Of a stretch of DNA of 64,000 bases, positions 50,059 to 59,060 are shown one piece after another. Source of the DNA: Hydrogenophaga sp. (GTDB taxonomy: Bacteria > Pseudomonadota > Gammaproteobacteria > Burkholderiales > Burkholderiaceae_C); NCBI RefSeq assembly GCF_030373245.1, contig NZ_JAUCZF010000006.1, forward strand, positions 186,001 to 250,000, read 5' to 3'. A program made the position numbers and the translations under genes. Position 1 is the first letter of the stretch; each line of letters opens with the position of its first letter. The notes beneath the pieces are model-generated. The model searched no databases, had not been told where the DNA came from, and was given only the letters and a program-made list of their open reading frames with translations.

Positions 50059-50490
50059 TCAGATGTCCAGCACTTTAGGCTGTTGGGCGGTATGGGGATG
50101 CTCGGCACCGCCGTACACCTTGAGCTTCTTGATCATGGCGTAGCCGAGTGGACCTTTGGGCAACATGCCCTTGACCGCCTTCTCGATTGCGCGGCCTGGA
50201 TGCTTGGCCTGCATGTCGCGGAAGTTGGTGGCGTAAATACCGCCCGGGTAGCCCGAGTGGCGGTAGTAAATCTTGTCCTGAGCTTTGTTGCCCGTGACGC
50301 GAATCTTCGCTGCGTTGATGATGACAATGAAGTCACCGGTATCGACGTGAGGCGTGTAGATGGCCTTGTGCTTGCCGCGCAGTCGGAGAGCCACTTCACT
50401 GGCAACTCGTCCGAGGACCTTGTCGGTCGCGTCAATCACAAACCACTCGTGCGTCACGTCAGCAGGTTTGGCGCTGAACGTTTTGGTCAT
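50059..50490 (-). CDS. rplM: 50S ribosomal protein uL13
   Basis: A 143-residue ribosomal protein starting [20 protein letters not shown]. It has the conserved [23 protein letters not shown] and [12 protein letters not shown], and [19 protein letters not shown] near the end. The ATG at 50490 gives the standard length and has AGAG upstream. Confidence 0.98.
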   Translation of the reverse strand: MTKTFSAKPADVTHEWFVIDATDKVLGRVASEVALRLRGKHKAIYTPHVDTGDFIVIINAAKIRVTGNKAQDKIYYRHSGYPGGIYATNFRDMQAKHPGRAIEKAVKGMLPKGPLGYAMIKKLKVYGGAEHPHTAQQPKVLDI

Positions 50491-50630
50491 GAGTTTCTCT
50501 TGAGAGAGGGTCTGGCGGCTCTTTTCCACGGTCGGTGTTTCTCTGCTGGAAACCTCTTAGGTGGGGCTCGATCAGGCACAGGGCACCAGATCAACTTCGC
50601 CGCGGAGCCTATTTCGCTGCGAAGCCTTCC

Positions 50631-50660
50631 ATTGTACGAAATTTCCCGCGATGTAGGCAA
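50631..50660 (-). promoter_or_regulatory. Candidate rplM-rpsI promoter
   Basis: On the minus strand TTGCCT (50660-50655), an 18-bp spacer and TACAAT (50636-50631). This gives a leader of about 130 nt before rplM, containing short GC hairpins that could host autoregulation. Confidence 0.55.
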
Positions 50661-50702
50661 GCGCCATGTGGCGAGGCGGCCATAACCGCTACCATGAGGC
50701 CT

Positions 50703-51617
50703 ATGTTCAGCTATCGCCATGCCTTTCATGCCGGCAACCACGCGGATGTGATCAAGCACACCACGCTGATCGCCACCCTGCGCCATTTGATGCAAAAGGA
50801 GCCAGCGATCACCCTGGTGGATACCCACGCGGGGGCAGGCCTGTATCGGCTGGACGGCGACTACGCGGAAACGGGCGGCGAGGCCAAAGACGGCGTGGTC
50901 AAACTCATGGCGGCTTGCCGCCCAGCCCAGGGCACGCCGGTGCCGGCCAGCCCAGCTCTGGATGACTACCTGGACCTGATCGCTGGCTTCAACCCGTCGG
51001 GCAGCCTGCGCGTCTATCCCGGATCGCCCTTTGTGTTGCACACGCTCATGCGCACCGCCTCCCGGGACAAACTGAAGCTCTTTGAGCTGCACCCGACCGA
51101 CGGCAAGACGCTGGACGCCAACATCGCTCAGCTCGAAGCTGGCCGAAGCATCACGGTGGTGCGCCAGGACGGCTTCGAAGGCCTCAAGCCACTGTTGCCG
51201 CCACCACCTTCGGCCACCGGCTCCCGGCGTGCGCTGGTCCTGATCGATCCCAGCTATGAGATCAAGAGCGATTACGCGAAAGTGAGCACCTGCATACAGG
51301 ATTCACTCAAGCGCTTCCCGACCGGGACCTACCTGGTCTGGTACCCCGTCATACCGCGCACCGAAGCCCATGACCTGCCCAAGCGCCTCAAGACGCTCTG
51401 CAACCAGGCCCAGCGCCCCTGGCTGAACGCCACCCTGGCGATTGGGCAGGACCCATCGCATGGTCCGGATGACCGACCCGGCCTTACCGCCAGCGGCATG
51501 TTTGTGATCAACCCACCCCATACGCTCAAGCCGGCATTGCAGCAAACGTTGACCATCCTGCTGGACGTGTTGGGCCGGGGGCGCGGCAAAGGGCAAAGCG
51601 TGGAGTCCGGCGGCTGA
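50703..51617 (+). CDS. rlmJ: 23S rRNA (adenine(2030)-N(6))-methyltransferase RlmJ
   Basis: A 304-residue methyltransferase. The N-terminus FSYRHAFHAGNHADVIKHTTL is the hallmark of RlmJ; LVDTHAGAGLYRL is the SAM region, and ALVLIDPSYEIKSDY is the catalytic DPP-like motif (here DPS). LVWYPV follows. The ATG at 50703 gives the standard start; an in-frame ATG 9 nt upstream is possible. It diverges from rplM. Confidence 0.94.
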   Translation: MFSYRHAFHAGNHADVIKHTTLIATLRHLMQKEPAITLVDTHAGAGLYRLDGDYAETGGEAKDGVVKLMAACRPAQGTPVPASPALDDYLDLIAGFNPSGSLRVYPGSPFVLHTLMRTASRDKLKLFELHPTDGKTLDANIAQLEAGRSITVVRQDGFEGLKPLLPPPPSATGSRRALVLIDPSYEIKSDYAKVSTCIQDSLKRFPTGTYLVWYPVIPRTEAHDLPKRLKTLCNQAQRPWLNATLAIGQDPSHGPDDRPGLTASGMFVINPPHTLKPALQQTLTILLDVLGRGRGKGQSVESGG

Positions 51618-51635
51618 CAGGTCGTCTCCACCGAT

Positions 51636-52319
51636 TCAGGGCCGGGCCAGCACCATGGTCCAGTAGCGCCCGTAGGTGCTGCCCGACTGCTGCACGCAGG
51701 CCACCGCCACATCCTGGTAGGTAGGATTCATGATGTTGCGGCAATGGCCTTCGCTGGCCAGCCAGCCGTTCATCACGGTGGTCACGTCTCGTTGCCCGGC
51801 GGCGATGTTCTCACCGGTGGCGCGCCAGACATAGCCCGCGGCGGTGACCCGGCTCGAAGCCGAGCGCCCATCCAGGCTGGTGTGGGAAAAATAATTGTTG
51901 CGCGCCATGTCGCTCGAATGGCCTACTGCCGCGGCAAACAGCCGGTCGTTCCAGGCCAGGGGGTTTGTTGCTGCAAAGGCGGTGGCACCACAGCTGCGCC
52001 CGGCCGCACGGGCGGCGTTGATCTGGCGCAACAGGTCGGCCTGGAAGTTGGGCAGGTTGCAGGTGCTGCCAGGCGCCAGACTCGAAGAGGTGACGGGACT
52101 GGGCGCCGCAGGCGAGGGAGAAGTGGTGGTGGCACTGACTGGCGCACTGCCCAGGGTGCCGCCCACGGCGGGGAGGGCCGCACTGTCAGCCTCTGCGCCG
52201 CCACCGCATGCGGTCAGCCACCACGCCGTGGTCATGGCGAGGGCCACCAGGGCCAGGCGTTGCGGGCCGCGAGGGCGTGAAGACGGCGTGGGTGGAATGA
52301 GTTGGGTCAGGTGTGTCAT
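51636..52319 (-). CDS. CAP-domain (SCP-like) lipoprotein
   Basis: A 227-residue secreted lipoprotein. The signal sequence ends in the lipobox LTAC (about residue 38), then comes a Ser/Thr/Pro-rich linker. A CAP domain follows (LLRQINAARAAGRSCG, LAWNDRLFAAAVGHSSDMARNNYFSHTS, GENIAAGQRDVTTVMNGWLASEGHCRNIM). The H and E of the CAP cavity (HSSDM, GENI, SEGHC) are present. Bacterial CAP proteins of this type have unknown function. ATG at 52319 chosen. Confidence 0.88.
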   Translation of the reverse strand: MTHLTQLIPPTPSSRPRGPQRLALVALAMTTAWWLTACGGGAEADSAALPAVGGTLGSAPVSATTTSPSPAAPSPVTSSSLAPGSTCNLPNFQADLLRQINAARAAGRSCGATAFAATNPLAWNDRLFAAAVGHSSDMARNNYFSHTSLDGRSASSRVTAAGYVWRATGENIAAGQRDVTTVMNGWLASEGHCRNIMNPTYQDVAVACVQQSGSTYGRYWTMVLARP

Positions 52320-52410
52320 GGCCGCCAATTTAAGGCCAGACGGAGCCAGCGAGGTAAGCGTTTGTGCCGGCCCGCATCGCCCCGTAAAAACCCTGAGGAA
52401 TCGCCCGAGA

Positions 52411-52436
52411 ATTAGCCGACCGATCGGTCGGCTAAT
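52411..52436. promoter_or_regulatory. Perfect 26-bp palindromic operator upstream of paaA
   Basis: Half site ATTAGCCGACCGA is followed directly by its exact reverse complement. It ends 4 bp before TATACT (52441-52446), a strong -10 box, so it covers the -35 region of the paaA promoter. ACCGATCGGT cores are typical of TetR-family repressors of phenylacetate and fatty-acid genes in betaproteobacteria (PaaR-type); the regulator gene is not in this window. Confidence 0.85.
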
Positions 52437-52483
52437 TGTCTATACTGCCTATTCCGCCGCATTCCAGACGCAGGAGACCGCCG

Positions 52484-53506
52484 ATGTACACCCAATCGTT
52501 CAGCACGGCCGATGCCGACAACAAACCCGGGCCGCAGGCCGTGGTCGCGCCCCTCAACGCCGAAACCGCTGCGTTGATGGCCCATTTTGATGCCGTGATC
52601 GATGCCGACGGCAAGATCGAACCGCGCGACTGGATGCCTGAGGCGTATCGCAAAACGCTGGTGCGACAGATCAGCCAGCATGCCCACAGCGAAATCGTTG
52701 GCATGCTGCCCGAAGGCAACTGGATTTCTCGTGCCCCCAGCCTCAAGCGCAAAGCCATCCTGATCGCCAAGGTGCAGGACGAAGGCGGTCACGGGCTCTA
52801 CCTGTACAGCGCAGCCGAGACCCTGGGCACCAGCCGCGACCAGATGCTCGACGGACTGCACACAGGCAAGGCGAAGTACAGCTCCATCTTCAACTACCCC
52901 ACGCTGAACTGGGCCGACATGGGCGTGATCGGCTGGCTGGTGGACGGCGCTGCGATCATGAACCAGATCCCTCTGTGCCGCTGTTCGTACGGCCCGTATG
53001 CGCGCGCCATGATCCGCGTCTGCAAGGAAGAGAGCTTCCACCAGCGCCAGGGGTACGAAGCCCTGCTGGTGATGATGCAGGGCACGGCCGAGCAAAAGGC
53101 CATGGTGCAGGACGCGGTGAACCGCTACTGGTGGAAATGCCTGGCCATGTTCGGCCCGCCCGATGCCGACAGCCCCAACAGCGTGCAAGGCATGCGCTGG
53201 GGCATCAAGCGCATCTCCAATGACGATCTGCGCCAGAAATTCATCGACGCCACCGTGCCGCAGGCCGAGGTGCTGGGCGTGACCCTGCCCGATCCCGACT
53301 TGAAGTGGAACGAGGCTCGCGGCCACTGGGACTACGGCCAGATCGACTGGGACGAGTTCTGGGCCACAGTCAACGGACATGGTCCCTGCAACAAGGAACG
53401 CTTGGCCACGCGCGTGAAAGCGCACGAGCAAGGCCAGTGGGTGCGCGACGCGGCGTTGGCGCACGCACGCAAGCAGCAACAACGACAGCAGAAGGAGGCC
53501 GCATGA
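52484..53506 (+). CDS. paaA: Phenylacetyl-CoA epoxidase catalytic subunit PaaA
   Basis: A 340-residue ferritin-like di-iron oxygenase subunit. Iron ligands appear in [30 protein letters not shown] and [15 protein letters not shown] (E-x2-H patterns). With PaaB, PaaC and PaaE it converts phenylacetyl-CoA to the ring-1,2-epoxide. The ATG at 52484 has AGGAGA upstream; a longer frame would begin inside the operator region. First gene of the operon. Confidence 0.97.
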   Translation: MYTQSFSTADADNKPGPQAVVAPLNAETAALMAHFDAVIDADGKIEPRDWMPEAYRKTLVRQISQHAHSEIVGMLPEGNWISRAPSLKRKAILIAKVQDEGGHGLYLYSAAETLGTSRDQMLDGLHTGKAKYSSIFNYPTLNWADMGVIGWLVDGAAIMNQIPLCRCSYGPYARAMIRVCKEESFHQRQGYEALLVMMQGTAEQKAMVQDAVNRYWWKCLAMFGPPDADSPNSVQGMRWGIKRISNDDLRQKFIDATVPQAEVLGVTLPDPDLKWNEARGHWDYGQIDWDEFWATVNGHGPCNKERLATRVKAHEQGQWVRDAALAHARKQQQRQQKEAA

Positions 53507-53802
53507 GCGAGCAACCCGCACTCAAGGAATGGCCTCTGTGGGAGGTCTTCGTACGCAGCAAACAGGGCCTGGAGCACAAACACTGCGGCAGCCTGCATGC
53601 CAGTGACGCGCAGCACGCGCTGCAGATGGCGCGTGATGTCTACACCCGGCGCCAGGAGGGTGTGAGCATCTGGGTGGTGCCCTCGAACACCATCACCGCC
53701 AGCGAGCCCGACAGCAAGGACAGCTTCTTCGACCCGGCCGCCGACAAGATCTACCGACACCCGACCTTCTACGATATTCCGGAGAAAGTGGGGCACATGT
53801 AA
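53503..53802 (+). CDS. paaB: Phenylacetyl-CoA epoxidase subunit PaaB
   Basis: A 99-residue subunit ([26 protein letters not shown], ending [25 protein letters not shown]), which bridges PaaAC dimers. Length and sequence fit the family. The ATG at 53503 overlaps the paaA stop and follows GGAGG; the stop overlaps the paaC start. Confidence 0.95.
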   Translation: MSEQPALKEWPLWEVFVRSKQGLEHKHCGSLHASDAQHALQMARDVYTRRQEGVSIWVVPSNTITASEPDSKDSFFDPAADKIYRHPTFYDIPEKVGHM

Positions 53803-54737
53803 TGTCGACCACCGACCTGAACGCCGAACAGGGCCACCCCAAGCCAGCGAGCGCCCCCTCGGGGGGCAGCGAGCCACGCGAAGCGGTGAGCGTGGGGGCT
53901 CCCATTGACTATCTGCTGCATCTCGCCGACTGCGCCCTGGTGCTGGGCCAGCGCAACGCCGAGTGGTGTGGCCACGGCCCCATCCTCGAAGAAGACCTGG
54001 CGCTGGCCAACAACAGCCTGGATCTGATCGGCCAGGCCCGTCTGCTCTACCAGCACGCCGCCGCGCTGACCAACGCCAACCCGGAAGAGACCCAGCGCTT
54101 TGCCCACCTGCAGGGCGCACGCCAGAACGGCCAGCTCACCGAAGATACCCTGGCTTATTTCCGCGACACCGGCGAATTCCGTTGCCACACCCTGCTGGAG
54201 CTGCCACACCACGGCGCCCTGGTGGGTTATGCGGTGGCCGAGCGCGACTACGCCACCACCATCGCGCGCAACTTCCTCTACAGCGCGCTCATGGTCCTGG
54301 TCTGGCAAAAGCTGCAAGCCTCTCATGACGCACAGCTGGCCGGCATTGCGGCCAAGTCGCTCAAGGAGGTGCGTTACCACCTGAGCCACGCCAGCGACTG
54401 GCTGGTGCGTTTCGGTGACGGCACCGACGAGTCGAAGCAGCGCGCCCAGGCCGCGCTGGATCACCTGCTGCCTTACTGCGAAGCCTTCTGGGCGGCGAAC
54501 CCCGCCGAAGATCAGGCCGTGGCCAACGGCACCGGTGTCCGCGTGGCCGAGCTGCGCGAAGACTGGAATGCCATCGTCCAGGAAACCCTGAGCGAGGCGA
54601 CACTGCAACGCAACGACCCCAAGCCGCACCTGGGTTACGTGGCCGAGGGGCATGTGGGCGTGCATTCAGAGCATCTGGGTTTTCTGCTGGCGGAAATGCA
54701 GAGCCTGGCACGCGCGCATCCACAAGCCGTTTGGTGA
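53802..54737 (+). CDS. paaC: Phenylacetyl-CoA epoxidase subunit PaaC with N-terminal extension
   Basis: A 311-residue structural ferritin-like subunit. The conserved part begins near residue 35 (DYLLHLADCALVLGQRNAEWCGHGP) and ends SEHLGFLLAEMQSLARAHP. It is longer than the usual 245-280 residues because the first 30 or so residues (containing KPASAPSGGSEPREAVSVG) are encoded by a REP-like palindrome at 53852-53897. PaaC pairs with PaaA to form the oxygenase core. No internal start with a good ribosome site between 53802 and 53905 is evident, so the extension is probably translated. Confidence 0.92.
   Translation: MSTTDLNAEQGHPKPASAPSGGSEPREAVSVGAPIDYLLHLADCALVLGQRNAEWCGHGPILEEDLALANNSLDLIGQARLLYQHAAALTNANPEETQRFAHLQGARQNGQLTEDTLAYFRDTGEFRCHTLLELPHHGALVGYAVAERDYATTIARNFLYSALMVLVWQKLQASHDAQLAGIAAKSLKEVRYHLSHASDWLVRFGDGTDESKQRAQAALDHLLPYCEAFWAANPAEDQAVANGTGVRVAELREDWNAIVQETLSEATLQRNDPKPHLGYVAEGHVGVHSEHLGFLLAEMQSLARAHPQAVW
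53852..53897. repeat. REP-like palindromic element inside paaC
   Basis: A G-rich hairpin GCCCCCTCGGGGGGC (53853-53867) is followed by AGCGAGCCACGCGAAGCGGT and a GCGTGGGGGC end. CCACGC and GCGTGG form a second stem. The same arrangement recurs at 55290-55336 (reverse orientation) and 60783-60817. Confidence 0.75.
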
Positions 54738-54756
54738 TCCCAGTCTGCGCACTGGC

Positions 54757-55287
54757 ATGAGCACCCCAACCACCTCCAGAACCGACCTGCAAGCCATCGA
54801 GGCGGCGCTGGCGCACCTGAGCGACCCGGAAATTCCGGTGGTCTCGCTCGCCGAACTCGGCATCCTGCGCGGCGTGCGGCGCGGTGCAGGCGGTGTGACC
54901 GAGGTCGTCATCACGCCCACCTACAGCGGCTGCCCTGCCATGGGTCAGATCGAGGACGACGTGCGCGCCGCGATCAAGGCCCTGGGTCAGGATGTGCGCG
55001 TGGTCACCCAGCTCACTCCCGCCTGGACCACCGATTGGATGAGCGAAGCCGCGCGCGAGAAGCTGCGCGCCTACGGCATTGCGCCGCCGCAGTGCGGCAG
55101 CGTGGGCGATACCGCGGTCGGCAAGGTGAAATTCAGCCGGCATGCCGCCCGAAGCGAGGCCGTGCCCTGCCCGCAATGCGGCTCACAAAACACCACCGAG
55201 GTATCCCCGTTCGGCTCCACCGCGTGCAAGGCGCAATACCGCTGCCTCGACTGCCTGGAGCCCTTCGATTACTTCAAACCGTATTAG
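54757..55287 (+). CDS. paaD: Phenylacetate degradation protein PaaD (MIP18/DUF59 type)
   Basis: A 176-residue protein: an N-terminal DUF59 domain (LSDPEIPVVSLAELGILRGV, TYSGCPAMGQIEDDV) and a C-terminal zinc-ribbon-like part (CPQCGSQNTTEVSPFGSTACKAQYRCLDCLEPFDYFKPY). PaaD is needed for epoxidase activity, probably for Fe-S cluster maturation of PaaE. The ATG at 54757 comes 19 bp after paaC. Confidence 0.94.
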   Translation: MSTPTTSRTDLQAIEAALAHLSDPEIPVVSLAELGILRGVRRGAGGVTEVVITPTYSGCPAMGQIEDDVRAAIKALGQDVRVVTQLTPAWTTDWMSEAAREKLRAYGIAPPQCGSVGDTAVGKVKFSRHAARSEAVPCPQCGSQNTTEVSPFGSTACKAQYRCLDCLEPFDYFKPY

Positions 55288-55289
55288 AT

Positions 55290-55371
55290 GGCTCCCCCCT
55301 GCGCCGAGCTTCGCTCGTCACCCCCTCAAGGGGGCAGTGCCTGCAGATTGGCAAAGCCAGATCTGCGGCAC
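55290..55371. repeat. REP-like element with two hairpins between paaD and paaE
   Basis: GGCTCCCCCC at 55290, GCCGAGCTTCGCTCG, then the palindrome CCCCCTCAAGGGGG (55321-55334). A second imperfect hairpin, GTGC-CTGCAGAT with ATCTGC-GGCAC, spans 55337-55371. It fills most of the 122-bp gap and resembles the elements at 53852 and 60783. It could stabilise the upstream mRNA or attenuate paaE. Confidence 0.75.
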
Positions 55372-55409
55372 TCTGGCCGGATCACCCCTCGCACCTCTGG
55401 AGTTTTTCA

Positions 55410-56513
55410 ATGACCGCTCCCCGCTTTCACAATCTGTCCATCGCCCGCATCAGCCCCGAAGCCGCTGGCGCCGTCGCCATCACGCTGGCGGTTCCGCCCG
55501 ATCAGCGTGCCGCCTTCACCTTCAAGCCTGGCCAGTTTCTCACGGTGCGCGCCAGCATCGACGGTCAAGAAGTGAGGCGCAGCTACTCGATCAGCAGCCC
55601 GGCCAGTCTGCTGACGCGTCAGGGTGAGCTCACGCTGGGCATTCGTCCGGTGGAAAACGGGGTGTTCTCCAACTGGGCTGCAACGTCATTGAAGGCCGGC
55701 GACAAACTGTCCGTGATGCCACCCGACGGCCGTTTCACCGTGCACAAACCCCGTGCCCTGCACCGCGTGGGCTTCGCTGCAGGCTCGGGCATCACGCCCA
55801 TCCTCTCCATTCTGGCGAGCACGCTGGAAGACTCAGCCGACGCCAAGTTCACGCTGGTCTATGGCAACCGCCGCATGGCCAGCGTGATGTTCAATGAGGC
55901 CCTGCAAGACCTGAAAGATCGCTACCCCGGTCGCCTGACGCTGATCCACGTGCTGTCGCGCCAGGCGCAGGAAGTGCCCTTGCTGCAAGGCCGCATCGAC
56001 GGCGACAAGGTGCGCGAAATCATCGCCGCGCTGCTGCCGGTAGCCAGCATGGACGAGGTCTTCATCTGCGGACCCGAGGCCATGATCGAAGCCACTGAGC
56101 AGGCGCTGCTCGACGCGGGACTGCGACCCGACCGGGTGCACACCGAGCGCTTCACCTCGCCCACGCTGGAAGCGTTGCCTGCGGCTCAGCGCAAGACAGC
56201 TGTGCTGGGTCACCCCGCGGTGCGAACCGATGGCGAGGTGGCGCTCACCGTGATGCTCGACGGCAAACCGCACAGCCTGCGCATGAACAAGGACGAACAC
56301 GTGCTCGACGTGGCGCTCAACGCCGGTCTCGATCTGCCGTGGTCATGCCGCGGCGGCGTGTGCTGCACTTGCCGCGCCAAGGTCATGGAAGGCAGCGTGC
56401 AAATGGACAAGAACTTCACGCTCGAGCCCTGGGAAACCGAAAAGGGCTTTGTCCTCAGCTGCCAGGCCCGACCTACCAGCGACACGCTGGTGGTGAGCTA
56501 CGACGAGCGCTGA
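55410..56513 (+). CDS. paaE: Phenylacetyl-CoA epoxidase reductase subunit PaaE
   Basis: A 367-residue NADPH-dependent reductase. The FAD-binding domain has RRSYSISSPAS, the nucleotide domain has GFAAGSGITPILSIL and VFICGPEAMIE, and the C-terminal plant-type [2Fe-2S] ferredoxin has SCRGGVCCTCRAKV and a distal LSCQA. It passes electrons to the PaaA di-iron centre. The ATG at 55410 has GGAG upstream. No ligase or ring-opening genes (paaK, paaZ, paaG) follow. Confidence 0.96.
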   Translation: MTAPRFHNLSIARISPEAAGAVAITLAVPPDQRAAFTFKPGQFLTVRASIDGQEVRRSYSISSPASLLTRQGELTLGIRPVENGVFSNWAATSLKAGDKLSVMPPDGRFTVHKPRALHRVGFAAGSGITPILSILASTLEDSADAKFTLVYGNRRMASVMFNEALQDLKDRYPGRLTLIHVLSRQAQEVPLLQGRIDGDKVREIIAALLPVASMDEVFICGPEAMIEATEQALLDAGLRPDRVHTERFTSPTLEALPAAQRKTAVLGHPAVRTDGEVALTVMLDGKPHSLRMNKDEHVLDVALNAGLDLPWSCRGGVCCTCRAKVMEGSVQMDKNFTLEPWETEKGFVLSCQARPTSDTLVVSYDER

Positions 56514-56516
56514 CCG

Positions 56517-57275
56517 TCAGCGCTGGCCGGCCAGCGCCGCCTCGTAATCGGGGCGACCGTCCAGCGTGTTGTGACCCGCTCCGGCAATCACCACCACCTT
56601 CGCCACACCAGGGGCAAAGCGGTTCACCAGCGCGTCGGACCGCGCGCGTCGGATCACTTCGTCGCGCTCGGCGATGATCACGGTGGTGGGTGCGCGAACC
56701 TGCGGCGCGCGCGCCGCGGCATCAAACCGGTCCTTGATCAGCCAGCGCACCGGAAACACCGCATACTGCTGCGCCGCCACCGCCTCGATGCTGTCGTAAG
56801 GCGTCACCAGCACCAGCCGCGAGAGCGGCCGAACAGCCGCCAGCGACACCGCCAGCCCACTGCCCAGGCTGCGCCCCACCACGGTGACATCTGACCGCTG
56901 GCGCGCGACCTGGTCGTAAAGCGCCAGCACATCGGCCTGCAAGGCCACCTCGCTCGGGCTGCCGGTGCTGCGGCCATAGCCACGGTAATGCAAAGCGTAG
57001 ACCGCCTGTTCGGGAAAGCTGGCAGCGATTTCGGCCAGGCTGGCCGATACGTCCTCGGCATTTCCACCCAAATAGATCACGGCGCCGGGTCCATCGCGCT
57101 CGCGCACCGACACGTGCAACTCCGCGCCGGGCACGCTCAGCCGCAGGCTGGGCACATTCACCCGGGCCGGCTGCGGGAAATACAGCAGCGAGCGCTGAAA
57201 CACATAGAGCATCGCGCACAGCGCGACATACACCAGCGCTGCACCGCCCAGCCAGGTCAACATGCTGCGCCACAC
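56517..57275 (-). CDS. Membrane-anchored alpha/beta hydrolase (ABHD13/ABHD17-like)
   Basis: A 252-residue hydrolase with an N-terminal anchor (WLGGAALVYVALCAMLYVFQRSLLYFP), the oxyanion strand VIYLGGNAEDV, and YALHYRGYGRSTGSPSE. The nucleophile elbow is GRSLGSG, the acid is in IIAERDEVI, and the histidine in VIAGAGHNTL. It resembles the bacterial BEM46/ABHD13-like group. Substrate unknown. The start is GTG at 57275; an ATG at 57263 is possible. Confidence 0.85.
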   Translation of the reverse strand: MWRSMLTWLGGAALVYVALCAMLYVFQRSLLYFPQPARVNVPSLRLSVPGAELHVSVRERDGPGAVIYLGGNAEDVSASLAEIAASFPEQAVYALHYRGYGRSTGSPSEVALQADVLALYDQVARQRSDVTVVGRSLGSGLAVSLAAVRPLSRLVLVTPYDSIEAVAAQQYAVFPVRWLIKDRFDAAARAPQVRAPTTVIIAERDEVIRRARSDALVNRFAPGVAKVVVIAGAGHNTLDGRPDYEAALAGQR

Positions 57276-57312
57276 GATGCTCTCCCATCTTCAGCGCCCG
57301 AGGCGCGCCGCC

Positions 57313-58590
57313 TCACACCGCGGCCAGCGCCTGGTCCAGATCGGCCATCAGATCGTCGATGTGTTCAATGCCGACCGAGAGGCGGACCATGTCGGTGCTC
57401 ACACCGGCCTTGGCCAGCTCGGTCTCGTTGAGCTGGCGGTGCGTGGTCGAGGCGGGGTGGCATGCCAGTGATTTCGCATCGCCAATGTTCACCAGGCGGG
57501 TGAACAGCTGCAGCGCGTCCTGGAAGCGCGCACCGGCTTCGACCGCATTGGACGACTTGAGGCCGAAGCTGATGATGCCCGAGGCTTTGCCGCTCATGTA
57601 CTTCTGCACCAGGGCATGGTCCTTGTGATCGGGCAGGCCAGCGTAATTGACCCAGCCCACCTTGGGGTGGTTCTTCAAATAAGTGGCGATCTTCACCGCG
57701 TTCTCGCAGATCCGGTCCATGCGCAGCGCCAGCGTCTCGATGCCTTGCAGGATCTGGAACGCGTTCATAGGTGAGAGCGCCGCGCCCATGTTGCGCAGCG
57801 GCACCACGCGCGCACGGCCAATGAAGGCCGCCGGGCCGAGGGCTTCCGTGTAGACCACGCCGTGGTAGCTCACGTCGGGCTCGTTCAGGCGCTTGAAGCG
57901 CGCCTTGTGCTCCGCCCAGGGAAACTTGCCGCTGTCGACGATGGCCCCGCCGATGGTGGTGCCGTGGCCGCCGAGGTACTTGGTGAGCGAGTGCACCACG
58001 ATGTCGGCGCCATGTTCGAACGGGCGGCACAGGTAGGGGCTGGGCACGGTGTTGTCCACCATCAGCGGGACTCCCGCAGCACGCGCAACCTTGGCGAGCG
58101 CACCAATGTCGGTGACGTTGCCCAGGGGGTTGCCGACCGACTCGCAGTAGATGGCCTTGGTTTTGTCGTCGATCAGCTTGGCAAATGCAGCCGGGTCACT
58201 GGGGTCAGCGAAGCGCACCTCGATACCCTGCTGCGGAAAGGTGTGGGCGAACAGGTTGTAGGTACCACCGTACAGCGTGGCCGCCGAGATGATGTTGTCG
58301 CCGGACTCGGCGATGGTCTGGATCGCCGCGGTGATGGCAGCCATGCCCGAGGCCATGGCCAGCGCCCCAATGCCGCCTTCGAGTGCCGCCACGCGCGCTT
58401 CGAGCACGCCGTTGGTCGGATTCATGATGCGGCTGTAGATGTTGCCCGCCACCTTCAGGTCAAACAGGTCGGCGCCGTGCTGCGTGTTGTCGAATGCGTA
58501 AGCCACAGTCTGGTAGATCGGCACGGCCACGGCCTTGGTGGTGGGATCGGGCGTGTAGCCGCCGTGCACGGCCAGGGTTTCGAGTTTCAT
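57313..58590 (-). CDS. metY: O-acetylhomoserine sulfhydrylase / aminocarboxypropyltransferase
   Basis: A 425-residue Cys/Met metabolism PLP enzyme. The PLP lysine is K204 in [45 protein letters not shown] is the MetY-specific start, and the C-terminus has [20 protein letters not shown]. It makes homocysteine from O-acetylhomoserine and sulfide (or methionine from methanethiol). The group of metY, metF and ahcY here covers methionine-cycle steps. Confidence 0.95.
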   Translation of the reverse strand: MKLETLAVHGGYTPDPTTKAVAVPIYQTVAYAFDNTQHGADLFDLKVAGNIYSRIMNPTNGVLEARVAALEGGIGALAMASGMAAITAAIQTIAESGDNIISAATLYGGTYNLFAHTFPQQGIEVRFADPSDPAAFAKLIDDKTKAIYCESVGNPLGNVTDIGALAKVARAAGVPLMVDNTVPSPYLCRPFEHGADIVVHSLTKYLGGHGTTIGGAIVDSGKFPWAEHKARFKRLNEPDVSYHGVVYTEALGPAAFIGRARVVPLRNMGAALSPMNAFQILQGIETLALRMDRICENAVKIATYLKNHPKVGWVNYAGLPDHKDHALVQKYMSGKASGIISFGLKSSNAVEAGARFQDALQLFTRLVNIGDAKSLACHPASTTHRQLNETELAKAGVSTDMVRLSVGIEHIDDLMADLDQALAAV

Positions 58591-58646
58591 GGTGTGTCTC
58601 CTGATGAAGGTGGTTGGTCTGGGGAGGATTGTGAGGGGTGCGGGTT

Positions 58647-59060
58647 TCAGGGTCGCAGCAGGACCACCGGCCCCACGCCCGCCTGGATCAGGCCAATGGC
58701 CTCCGCGGCGGCGCGGCTCAGGTCGATGATCCGCCCGCCGGTGAACGGGCCGCGGTCATTGATGCGCACCAGAACTTCGCGCCCGTTGCGCGGGTTGCGC
58801 ACCCGAACCCGGGTGCCGAACGGAAGGCTGGGGTGGGCAGCGGTGAGTGCATTCATGTCGAACCGCTCGCCACTGGAGGTGCGCCGACCGTGGAACTTGC
58901 CACCGTACCAGGAGGCCTGGCCGCGAGCAATCTCGTCATCCCCCGCCTGCTCTTGCTGGGCGGGGACTGACTCACCTGGCACGCGGCCGCGGCCAGACGC
59001 ACAACCGGTGAGCACCAGACCGACCAGACCGAGCGAGGCCAGCCGGCGCGACGGGTTCAC
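58647..59060 (-). CDS. Short RlpA-like septal ring lytic transglycosylase lipoprotein
   Basis: A 137-residue predicted lipoprotein. The N-terminal helix ends in the lipobox LTGC, and the double-psi beta-barrel domain follows (GQASWYGGKFHGRRTSSGERFDMNALTAAHPSLPFGTRVRV and VRINDRGPFTGGRIIDLSRAAA). The SPOR domain found in E. coli RlpA is absent. RlpA cleaves naked glycan strands at the septum. GTG at 59060 overlaps the metF stop (GTGA), so it would be translated from the metF mRNA. Confidence 0.85.
   Translation of the reverse strand: MNPSRRLASLGLVGLVLTGCASGRGRVPGESVPAQQEQAGDDEIARGQASWYGGKFHGRRTSSGERFDMNALTAAHPSLPFGTRVRVRNPRNGREVLVRINDRGPFTGGRIIDLSRAAAEAIGLIQAGVGPVVLLRP

Noticed and set aside
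52411..52436. Palindrome considered as a terminator of the upstream CAP-lipoprotein region
   Set aside because: The lipoprotein gene points away from it, no T tract follows, and a -10 box lies directly downstream.
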